DNA of 64,000 nucleotides, taken from NCBI RefSeq assembly GCF_000287335.1, contig NC_018419.1:1364001-1428000 (forward strand). Direction: 5' to 3'. Made by a program: the position numbers and the translations under genes. This DNA is from a secondary endosymbiont of Ctenarytaina eucalypti. GTDB taxonomy: Bacteria; Pseudomonadota; Gammaproteobacteria; Enterobacterales; Enterobacteriaceae. The notes under the pieces are model-generated. The model saw only the letters and a list, made by a program, of their open reading frames with translations, was not told the origin of the DNA and searched no databases. How positions within the stretch are numbered: the first letter of the stretch is position 1; each line of letters begins with the position of its first letter. Of the stretch, positions 56,418 to 64,000 are shown piece by piece.

Positions 56418-57727
56418 CCGGTGAACCTTATAATAATATGCATCTATATTATATGGTACTCTTATGTCAGTTGTTTTAGATCCACTCTTATGGTTTATGC
56501 ATCCTCAGAAGAGCTTAGAGACTATTTTGAATAAATTTTATTTTTTATTATTTTCTGAGATCATGAGACTCATTGTAAAACATGATCTCTATATCAAAGC
56601 GCACGTTTTAAATTACTCCCTCTCTGAGTTATAAAAAAGCCCTCAACCAACGCAGGTATCAAATGATATGATAGAGATTGTAGCCATATGTCCGAATGGA
56701 CGGATAGCAGTTCTGCAGAGTAGTAGGAAGAGCCGCTTTGCAACTTCGATAGGGTGCACAACCATATCTTGAATAATAAAACAACTATGTGGTCCTTCGT
56801 TGAAAAGAATAAAAATATTTATTGACTCAAGTTTTGAACTTATGCATTTTTTGTTAAAAATGTTGGTATTCTTTTCGTGAAGCGAAAAAAATAAAACATT
56901 TTAGCAGAAAAAAATACTCGGTCATATTTCGTACTTAGCTAGTGATAGCACCAGACTTGCATTGTCTCGTGAAAGAAAATGCGCGGTCTGACGGGGGTGT
57001 TTTAAAACACACAAAGAGTGCTATACGAGTTATTTAGCAGAAGGTACAATAATTAATGAAATTATCTGCGCAGATTTTATAAAGCGCGCTAGTCTGAAAG
57101 GTCGTCTAGTGTTGTCTTATGGCGTTCAGAAGACACACTACTCCTGCGTTTATCTATTGCCGAAGTTCGCAATATGCGCTAAAAGACATCAATGATAGCT
57201 ATTTTCTTAAAGAGAAGCAACTACGTAAAAGTAATAATACCCGGAGAAGACAAGAGGCAATCACTATCTCTTACAGGCTAACGCGACCATGTTTTAGTTA
57301 AAGAGACTGTAGGGTGGTTATTTGGTTCTGCTTGTCTACAATGGGCAGATACAAGGGTAAAGGTGATAGCAATATAGCTATAGTCTATAACCAGATCACA
57401 CGGTGAGAAATATAACACGCCGTTAATCTTGCGTAGCGATAGCCTTGCTAGCGCCCTAGTTGTCATAAGGTATCGCGCTTGTCTCAATACATGAAACAGA
57501 AGACGGCGTGTAGCTAAACAAACTTCTACGATAGACACAATGACAGCGCCATTAGGCGGTTCGGCTATTGCGGTCAGGCTACTAGAGTAAAAATCGTATT
57601 TTTAGGAAATAAGGGAAAGACACGCTTTAGGTCTAAGAGGAGGTGAAGTTGAGGAAAAGCAATTTTTAGCATCAGCGAGTCTGAAAGTCGATTGTAAGAG
57701 AATGTTAGCCTATTCGTTTATTTTCAT
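56418..57727. other. Silent DNA between pfkA and mdtG
   Basis: 1.3 kb without a supported gene. Frames of 60 (57119-57301, +) and 86 codons (57278-57538, -) lack family features. Confidence 0.5.
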
Positions 57728-58954
57728 TCAATGATTTAATCGTGTTATTTTTAAACTAGCATGATAAAGAGCGTACCAAGAATAAACCACGTTAACCATA
57801 ACTATGAGCGCTGTAAAAAAAAATACCGCTCGTAAACTATAACTGGTTGCAATCAAGGCGCCGAGGCATGGCCCGCTAAGGTTACCCATATCGCGAAAAG
57901 ATTGGTTATAGCTAAAAATACGGCCAGCAACCCGGTTAGAGGAGTGATAAACCAATAGGGCTTGCACTGCTGGAATGAGTGAGCCATCAGTCACGCCCAA
58001 TAAAAAACGCAGCGCACCCAACTGCCAGGGGGTGTGAACGAATGACATGGGAATCAGCAGCAGCACTGATAATGCCATCATGCTAATCAAGATGCGTGCG
58101 GGGCCGACTCGATCGTTAAGCTGACCCATGCGGGGTGCGCTGAGGAGCGCGGCCATGCCGGGTGCAGCTGCAATCATGCCACTAATAAATGCAAGGTTTT
58201 GTGAATGGCCTGTCAGCTCTCGGATATACAGTGTTAGTATAGGCGAGATAGAGCCTGTAGCGACCTGGATAATCAGTGTAGTGAAAAACAAACTTAGCAC
58301 TATGTTTGGGTTTTTTAGAGAAGCTAGCACTTGCTTACAAGTGAGTATATCTTTTTTATTAACGGGCGTAAAATGCTCCTCTATAAATAGGAGTGTGGTT
58401 ATAAAACCGATGAACAATAGCAGTGCGGTAATGCAAAATACCAGGCGAAAACCATAGAGATCTGCCAGCAGCCCGCCTACTAGGGGGCCTATCAGGGTAC
58501 CGCTAACCGCACCGGTGGACAGAGTTCCTAGTGCCCATCCGATCTTGTTGCGGGGTGCCTGGGTGGCTATAAGTGCGTGAGCATTAGGCACGAAGCCGCC
58601 AAGCATCCCAAGCAGCGCTCGTAAAAGCAACAATTGCCATACGTTCTGCGCCTCGCCTATTAGCAGCATGATAATAGCCATGCCTAGCGCTGAGCGTAGC
58701 AACATGACTTTACGACCTTTGCGATCGGCAAGGCCACCCCATATCGGGGATGCGATAGCGGAAAAAAGAAACGTGATGCTGAATACTGCACCGGACCAAA
58801 GATGCAGTTTTTCTGGAGAGGATACTCCCAAAAGCTCAACGTAGAGAGGCAGGAACGGCATGACTAAACTAAAGGCGGTGCCGCTGAGAAAACAGCCTAC
58901 CCAGCTTACAAAAAGATTACGTTTCCAATTGATGAGCAGCGGTGCCAGCGTCAT
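57728..58954 (-). CDS. mdtG: Major facilitator efflux transporter MdtG
   Basis: 408 aa (408 in E. coli), twelve predicted transmembrane helices. The MFS motif A is GLADRKGRK (about 74-82). Long stretches match E. coli Mdt[45 protein letters not shown] and [13 protein letters not shown]. The family exports drugs such as fosfomycin and deoxycholate by proton antiport at the inner membrane. It begins at [16 protein letters not shown]. coli has a slightly different first ten residues. It is an unusual gene to retain in a reduced genome and is flanked by silent DNA on both sides. Confidence 0.95.
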   Translation of the reverse strand: MTLAPLLINWKRNLFVSWVGCFLSGTAFSLVMPFLPLYVELLGVSSPEKLHLWSGAVFSITFLFSAIASPIWGGLADRKGRKVMLLRSALGMAIIMLLIGEAQNVWQLLLLRALLGMLGGFVPNAHALIATQAPRNKIGWALGTLSTGAVSGTLIGPLVGGLLADLYGFRLVFCITALLLFIGFITTLLFIEEHFTPVNKKDILTCKQVLASLKNPNIVLSLFFTTLIIQVATGSISPILTLYIRELTGHSQNLAFISGMIAAAPGMAALLSAPRMGQLNDRVGPARILISMMALSVLLLIPMSFVHTPWQLGALRFLLGVTDGSLIPAVQALLVYHSSNRVAGRIFSYNQSFRDMGNLSGPCLGALIATSYSLRAVFFFTALIVMVNVVYSWYALYHASLKITRLNH

Positions 58955-60042
58955 GATGTCCTGGTTGCGTATTTACGGCGGTCGATAAAAAATAAGGTTA
59001 AGAACGCTATCGCCGGAGGTTAAGAGAGAGAATATAGTATGACCCTAAAGGGCTTCAGGGGCAATTTTACTACTCTTTATATGAGCGGTATTCGCAATTG
59101 CCCTACCCAGAAGATCTTGATAAGGTAGGAATAAGCGGTACAGAAAGCGCTTGCTAGGTCGAAGGTTTGTATACCAATAATGCAGAAGGCATATATGCTG
59201 ATGAGCGCCCAACGCATGTTTCTCTGTCCCCTTCTGTAGATAGTTAGTGCGTAGTTCTTTTCTGCTGTGGTAGCCTACGACCCAGACGTGATTGATACTA
59301 AAGTAAATGCAGACTTAATAATATATTACCTCATGATCTTATCATACATCATTACTAATGTTTTATTAAACACCTTGACTTCTAGGGATGCATTGTTTTA
59401 GTTGACCGTCTGCATGTTAACATAAAAACTCTATAGAAACGAAAAAACCTATACCCCTAACTAGCAACTGATAAAAAAGCTTTTCAAGCAGAGAGGTGCT
59501 CTGGGAAGATGCATGGATTAATCAAGCGTTTCTTTTTTATGGGAGAAGCAGCCTGCGCTTGAAGCGCTTATCAGCTTCATTCTGCACGTAGATACAAGGA
59601 TGATCAAGGGTATAACAAATGAAACAAATATCTTTCCTCTCACTCAGGACATGCAAGACAGGGACTCATGTAATCCCGCTTTTTAAAATTATGCCGTTGT
59701 TCATAAGGTACGTAGACTTTTTTCGTTGCGATCGAGAAAAGGCACTTAAAATTACGATGAATAGCTCAATGCACGGTAAAGGTGATGATTGAGATGTTCA
59801 TCTCACCAGATGTAAAGTTTTTTATCAAGGATAAAAATCAGGCTGGGTATCATAGTTTCAAAAAAAATCAGGGCATCGTATAAACTGCATCTGGAAGTAG
59901 ATAGCGCGCAGAATAAAATGGATTATTGTTGTTGGTTTCACCACCATTGGCTAGATTAGATTAATTGTTACTATGTCGCCTCCTTACAATCGTAGATTAT
60001 CAGGAGGCAAGTTATCTACATCACGCTCGGAAAGGGGTTCAT
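58955..60042. other. Silent DNA between mdtG and mrcB
   Basis: 1.1 kb, no gene or remnant recognised. In E. coli fhuA follows mrcB; no TonB-receptor sequence was read. Confidence 0.5.
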
Positions 60043-60058
60043 GTCGGCCCCGGCCGAC
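60043..60058 (-). terminator. GC-rich hairpin after mrcB
   Basis: GTCGGCC and GGCCGAC form a tight 7-bp stem with almost no loop, 66 nt beyond the mrcB stop. No T-run is seen. Possibly part of the transcript end. Confidence 0.3.
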
Positions 60059-60124
60059 GTCAGTTCCTGACTGACTAATAGGCCAAAAATTCTTACGGTT
60101 CAAAATAACAGCTTCACCAGGGTG

Positions 60125-62623
60125 TTATTTACCAAACATTTTTCGAATCCAATTTTCTATTCTATTACGATATTGCTCCTCACCACCCAATGGTAGGGGG
60201 ATTTGCTTCGGTTGACTCGTTGGCTTAGAGTGACGCCGTAGTGGCTCTTGGGGCAACTGGCATAGCTCTTTAGGATTATATGTCCATACAGGCAATGTTC
60301 GTATTCCTTTTTCGCTATTACATATGAAATTCCCAGAACAGTCGATAGGCATCTGAACGATGCCTTCAGGTGGCGTCAAGTTTAGAGTTAATGGTGCTTG
60401 TTTCTCTAAATAACGGCGATACAGCGTTAGTGCGCCGTTGGCGCCGGTTAACTTAGCCGGGCCGTTGTTATCGCGACCAACCCAGGCAATACATACTTCT
60501 TTTCCATCGATACCAGCAAACCAGCTATCGCGTAGATCGTTAGTAGTTCCAGTTTTCGCTGCCAAACCAGAAGATGGAAACTTTAATGAGAGCGCACGAG
60601 AGGTTCCGTGTGAGACTACTTGTTGCATTGCATATAGCGTGAGGTACGCAGCTTGCGCGGGTACCACCCTCTCCGACTGAGGAAAGCTTTGATATAATAC
60701 GGCGCCATCTTCCGCTACGACGGATCTCAGCGCTGATAGCGTAGCATGGTTACCGCCACTGGCGATGGTCTGAAACTCCTGCGCTACTTCCATCAGCGTG
60801 AGGCTGGTGGCACCAAGTAATATAGAGGGGACCGGCTGCAGCATAGATGACTGTATTCCAAGCTTAACCAAAGTAGCAGTAATGCGATCAAGCCCTACGG
60901 AGAGGCCAAGATTGACCGTCGGCACGTTGAGTGAATTTGTTAATGCATCTATTAGCATAACTTTACCGCGAAACTGCCGATCGTAATTTTTTGGCGACCA
61001 TATACGGCCGTTTTGTTGCTTAAGGTTAAGCGGTTCATCTGCAATCCAAGTATTCAGCCGATATTTATCCGGCTCGCTCAAGGCAGTCAGGTAGGTGACT
61101 GGTTTTGCTAGCGACCCTACAGATCGGCGCGCCTGCATTGCGCGGTTAAATCCGGGGAAGTGCGGCTCCGCTCCTCCGACCATAGCGCGCACTTCCCCGC
61201 TGCAGCGATCGACTACGACCATCGCGGCCTCTAGATCCTTAACACCCCGCACAGCGCGAAGCACGGGCACGCCCTTCTCCAGCGATGTTTCAGCTGCATC
61301 TTGCGACAAAGGATCTAAGGTGGTAAAAATTTTAACACCGGACAGATCGTTGATTTTTTCGCCCAGCTTGCTTTTCAGCTCTTCGCGGACCATCTGCATA
61401 AAGGCCGGCTGTGGGGTCAGGCCCCCTCTTCGTTCCTGTACCCCCAAGGGTCTGGTGCTGAGCGTGTGATATAGTTCATGGTTGATAATTTTTTGATGCT
61501 CTAGCAATTTCAGGACTAGATTTCGGCGCTCTAGAGAGAGCACGGGATTACGCCAAGGATTATACAGAGAGGCCCCTTTTACCATTCCGACCAACATCGC
61601 CTGCTGGTTGAGACTGAGTTCATTAATTGGGCGGCCGAAGTAATGCAGACTCGCTAGAGGGAAACCTCGAATCTGATCGCTACCACTTTGCCCTAGATAT
61701 ACCTCGTTGAGATATAGCTCTAGAATGCGATCCTTGCTGTAACGGTAATCGACGATTAACGCCATATAAGCTTCATTAGCCTTTCGCCAAAGAGAGCGTT
61801 GGTTGGTTAAAAATAGGTTTTTCACTAGTTGCTGTGTTAGAGTACTCCCCCCCTGAACGGCACGACCAGCTGTAATGTTAGCTAGAAATGCACGGCCGAT
61901 AGAAGATAGGTTAATACCATCATGCTCATAGAAATGACGGTCTTCGGTGGCGATGATGGTATCAACCAGCAGGTCCGGGAAACCGGCGCGTGGCATGAAT
62001 AGTCGCTGTTCGCCCTTTGGAGATTGCAGCATGGTTATTAAACGAGGGTCGAGGCGGAAAAATCCGAAATTTCGTTCGGTGTCCTGGTTTTTAATCTCTA
62101 AAAGTTGATTGTTACCAAACGTCATACGGACGTGGATTGCCCCCTCCATGCCGTCCGGGAAATCGAATGACCGACGTAAGAGTTCAATACTATTGCCGCG
62201 TATAGTGAATTCTCCCGGACGGGTAATGCGAGCTACCTGGCAGTATTGCATCCCCTCAAGAAGCTTAGTTATGGCGCTACGGCTGTAAGACATTCCTGAC
62301 TCCAGGCTTACCATGCGTCCATAGACCGCCGCGGGCAGCTGCCAGACCTTCCCATTAATGCGTTGACGGATCTGAGCATCTAAATACACACCATAGATAG
62401 CGATCACGAAGCTCAGCAGCATCACGATGCTGATAAACCACCATCCAAGATGACTACGTTTTTTCCAAGGAGCGTGTAATCGGCTCCTACGTAACGGCGT
62501 CACTGGCTCTTCTTCATGACTTCTCCAACTGTCATCATGATCATCCCTCGACCGTCTTCGTTCAGCTTTTCGGTCTGACGTGTGTTCATAGCGCCCGATA
62601 GGTTCACGCTCATTTCTAGACAT
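60125..62623 (-). CDS. mrcB: Penicillin-binding protein 1B (bifunctional peptidoglycan synthase)
   Basis: 832 aa (844 in E. coli). A basic cytoplasmic tail (about 1-55) and one transmembrane helix (about 60-82) are followed by the UB2H domain. The GT51 glycosyltransferase has the catalytic Glu in [10 protein letters not shown], plus [11 protein letters not shown] and [13 protein letters not shown]. The transpeptidase has SLAK (SxxK), SLN (SxN) and KTGTT. It polymerises and cross-links peptidoglycan at the inner membrane. The start [14 protein letters not shown] fits the longer E. coli isoform type. Upstream lies a probable hrpB remnant, as in E. coli order. Confidence 0.97.
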   Translation of the reverse strand: MSRNEREPIGRYEHTSDRKAERRRSRDDHDDSWRSHEEEPVTPLRRSRLHAPWKKRSHLGWWFISIVMLLSFVIAIYGVYLDAQIRQRINGKVWQLPAAVYGRMVSLESGMSYSRSAITKLLEGMQYCQVARITRPGEFTIRGNSIELLRRSFDFPDGMEGAIHVRMTFGNNQLLEIKNQDTERNFGFFRLDPRLITMLQSPKGEQRLFMPRAGFPDLLVDTIIATEDRHFYEHDGINLSSIGRAFLANITAGRAVQGGSTLTQQLVKNLFLTNQRSLWRKANEAYMALIVDYRYSKDRILELYLNEVYLGQSGSDQIRGFPLASLHYFGRPINELSLNQQAMLVGMVKGASLYNPWRNPVLSLERRNLVLKLLEHQKIINHELYHTLSTRPLGVQERRGGLTPQPAFMQMVREELKSKLGEKINDLSGVKIFTTLDPLSQDAAETSLEKGVPVLRAVRGVKDLEAAMVVVDRCSGEVRAMVGGAEPHFPGFNRAMQARRSVGSLAKPVTYLTALSEPDKYRLNTWIADEPLNLKQQNGRIWSPKNYDRQFRGKVMLIDALTNSLNVPTVNLGLSVGLDRITATLVKLGIQSSMLQPVPSILLGATSLTLMEVAQEFQTIASGGNHATLSALRSVVAEDGAVLYQSFPQSERVVPAQAAYLTLYAMQQVVSHGTSRALSLKFPSSGLAAKTGTTNDLRDSWFAGIDGKEVCIAWVGRDNNGPAKLTGANGALTLYRRYLEKQAPLTLNLTPPEGIVQMPIDCSGNFICNSEKGIRTLPVWTYNPKELCQLPQEPLRRHSKPTSQPKQIPLPLGGEEQYRNRIENWIRKMFGK

Positions 62624-62959
62624 CGTTCATTCCTCTCTCTACTGCGACAGTCAATCCGTCTACTCTCTTCCGACGCAGTGCCTGGTCGTAAGCGGAGACC
62701 TATGCATGTCTTGTGATGACTTTATTACACCTGCTCCACCCGGGTAGCGCCGTTACCAGATCATTCAGTTAAGAGTGTTTTAAAGAATGAGTTGTCATGC
62801 TTTACACCTCGCGATAGGGTTTAGGCTAAGTAGGGGTTAAGGTATGGGGCGCGGATTGCGTATCTACCCATGAGCAGAGAGTAGGCGCTTCCTGAGGACC
62901 GTGTGACACAAGGGGATGCGGGGGAAAAGTAAGGCTGGGAGATATAACGCCCAGGTAAG

Positions 62960-63161
62960 CCGTATAACAGGTTACCGGGGCGTGATAGCCGGCATCAAGC
63001 ATATGTGGATCCACGGCAGGGTGTTTAGAGCTATACGGTCGCCTGTGATGCAGGTATGCCCCCCAGCTAGGGAAAACTGAGCGGTTTTGCTGATACCCTG
63101 CTAAGTAACTCCAGGCAGAAGGGGTAAACGCAGTGCAGAGAATTCCTATCGCATGGTTCAT
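62960..63161 (-). pseudogene. hrpB: Probable 3' remnant of hrpB (ATP-dependent helicase)
   Basis: hrpB lies just upstream of mrcB in enterics. A minus frame reads FTPSAW, then QQNRSVFPSWGAY, then PYSSKHPAVDP, parallel to the conserved HrpB end with LLSPA, Q.TRDL..FW.G.Y and GRYPKH.WPDDP. Spacing differs by small indels. Nothing further upstream (to 64 kb) could be aligned. The call rests on one short region plus synteny; a helicase profile search on the reverse strand would settle it. Confidence 0.45.
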
Positions 63162-64000
63162 AAGTGCTATTTTATTATGGCGTAATGTTTTGCAATACTA
63201 TATTGATGACAATAATGCCGCTTGCGCAGCGTCAGGGTTCATTTCGGTCTCAGAAGGGGAGGTATTGAGCCGTTAATGTGTCTTTTTTATTATACTATAA
63301 TACCCCGTTCAGCATCGCTCAATCCATATGCTGTCCGCGGTTTATGAGTTTCGGAACTATTGATCTCTTTTTACAACTCATGGACATTATTTGACCGCGC
63401 ATTATGGTGTACTCTACACGTAAAAATGACGTTAGTTTTATGTTAAGGTATTGTTGCTATTTAGATAAAATGTTGAAAAAATCTTTTCGGCTCAGTGAGC
63501 TGAGTGATTGCTTGTTGTTTATTAAATATATTTAATTTTCAGGCCATCACCGGCCTCTTGACGCGCTTTATTCAACAAATGGGTTCTGCGGGTCAAGAAA
63601 AGCGCAAAGTTATCTAAGTCTCTTACTCACCACAAGCGTTTTACGCATCTCGTTCTTTAAAAATGCGAAAAGCGAGTATATCATAGCATCGTTGTATGGG
63701 TAGAGAAAACCGCCCTTAAACCGCGGGGTGACTAATAATCTGCTCAGCTAAAATTATAACAATAGTGCTAATGAGTTTTTTAATAAAAACTTTTAGTATT
63801 GCTTCATCCGTTCTTTTGTTAATCACGCGATCCGGTTACATAAACTGTTTTATGTAATTCACTCTCAATAGAGCGATCAAGAGCATTGTTTATTTTCTTA
63901 GAATATCCAGCATACGCGTGCATCAGAATAGGGAAGTAAAACATTACCTAATCATAATAAAGTCATTAACAGAAAAGACAGGTTACTAATAGTACTTAAG
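63162..64000. other. Silent DNA at the window end
   Basis: No reading frame. If hrpB decay is right, its 5' part should lie here on the minus strand, but no helicase motif (GxGKT, DExH) is readable. TTTATTCAACAAA at 63567-63579 resembles an IS903-type end, without a partner nearby. Confidence 0.4.

Noticed and set aside
63640-63680. GTTCTTTAAAAATG as a boxA antiterminator leading an rRNA operon
   Set aside because: No boxB, promoter pair or 16S leader follows before the window ends, and the match is short and AT-rich.

Overview
The window looks like a chromosomal segment of a gammaproteobacterial (Enterobacterales, Sodalis-like) insect endosymbiont in an intermediate stage of genome reduction. 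Nearly every intact protein reads as a close colinear homologue of an Escherichia coli protein, and gene order is largely that of enterics. I count 28 recognisable protein genes (one cut by the window edge) and 4 tRNA genes, which together fill only about half of the 64 kb. The rest is visibly AT-richer, has no long reading frames, and in several places still carries the eroded copy of the gene expected there from enteric synteny. No phage, plasmid, CRISPR array, toxin locus or intact transposase was seen. The organism assignment is inference from protein similarity recalled from memory and from coding density; no search was run.

Layout. 1-3.8 kb: the 3' end of gshB, 2.35 kb of silent DNA, a decayed yqgE and intact ruvX. 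3.8-7 kb: probable dprA debris, then def-fmt. 8.4-11.3 kb: uvrA. 11.9-15 kb: tRNA-Pro(CGG), a frameshifted small secreted-protein frame, ubiA, and a decayed ubiC. 16-22.6 kb: tdk, then tRNA-Arg, tRNA-Ser, csrA and alaS on the minus strand (the E. coli alaS-csrA-serV-argV order), and pncC, with no recA or recX where enterics have them. 23.9-25.6 kb: cvrA. 29.4-32 kb: htpX with a sigma-32-like promoter, and proQ, with prc missing between them. 33.9-35.3 kb: pssA. 37.9-52.7 kb: the one dense block, uppS-cdsA-rseP-bamA-skp-lpxD-fabZ-lpxA-lpxB-(decayed rnhB)-dnaE-accA. 54-64 kb: tRNA-Phe, pfkA, mdtG, mrcB and a probable hrpB remnant.

What the genes do together. The retained set covers envelope building (uppS, cdsA, pssA, mrcB, bamA, skp, lpxD/A/B, fabZ, accA), membrane quality control (rseP, htpX), translation (alaS, def, fmt, tRNAs), replication and repair (dnaE, uvrA), RNA-binding regulators (csrA, proQ), and central metabolism (pfkA, ubiA, gshB, tdk). 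The bacterium therefore probably still makes a normal outer membrane with lipid A. Losses fall on recombination and repair (recA, recX, dprA, rnhB), a periplasmic protease (prc), accessory functions (yqgE, hrpB) and the first ubiquinone step (ubiC).

I did not find a convincing undescribed biological system. The observations most worth following are the structured or signal-bearing islands inside the decayed DNA: a composite hairpin just after proQ, a perfect 16-bp hairpin after pssA, a frameshifted signal-peptide gene beside ubiA, and a short element with IS903-like ends between bamA and skp. The metabolic implication of losing ubiC while keeping ubiA also deserves a check.
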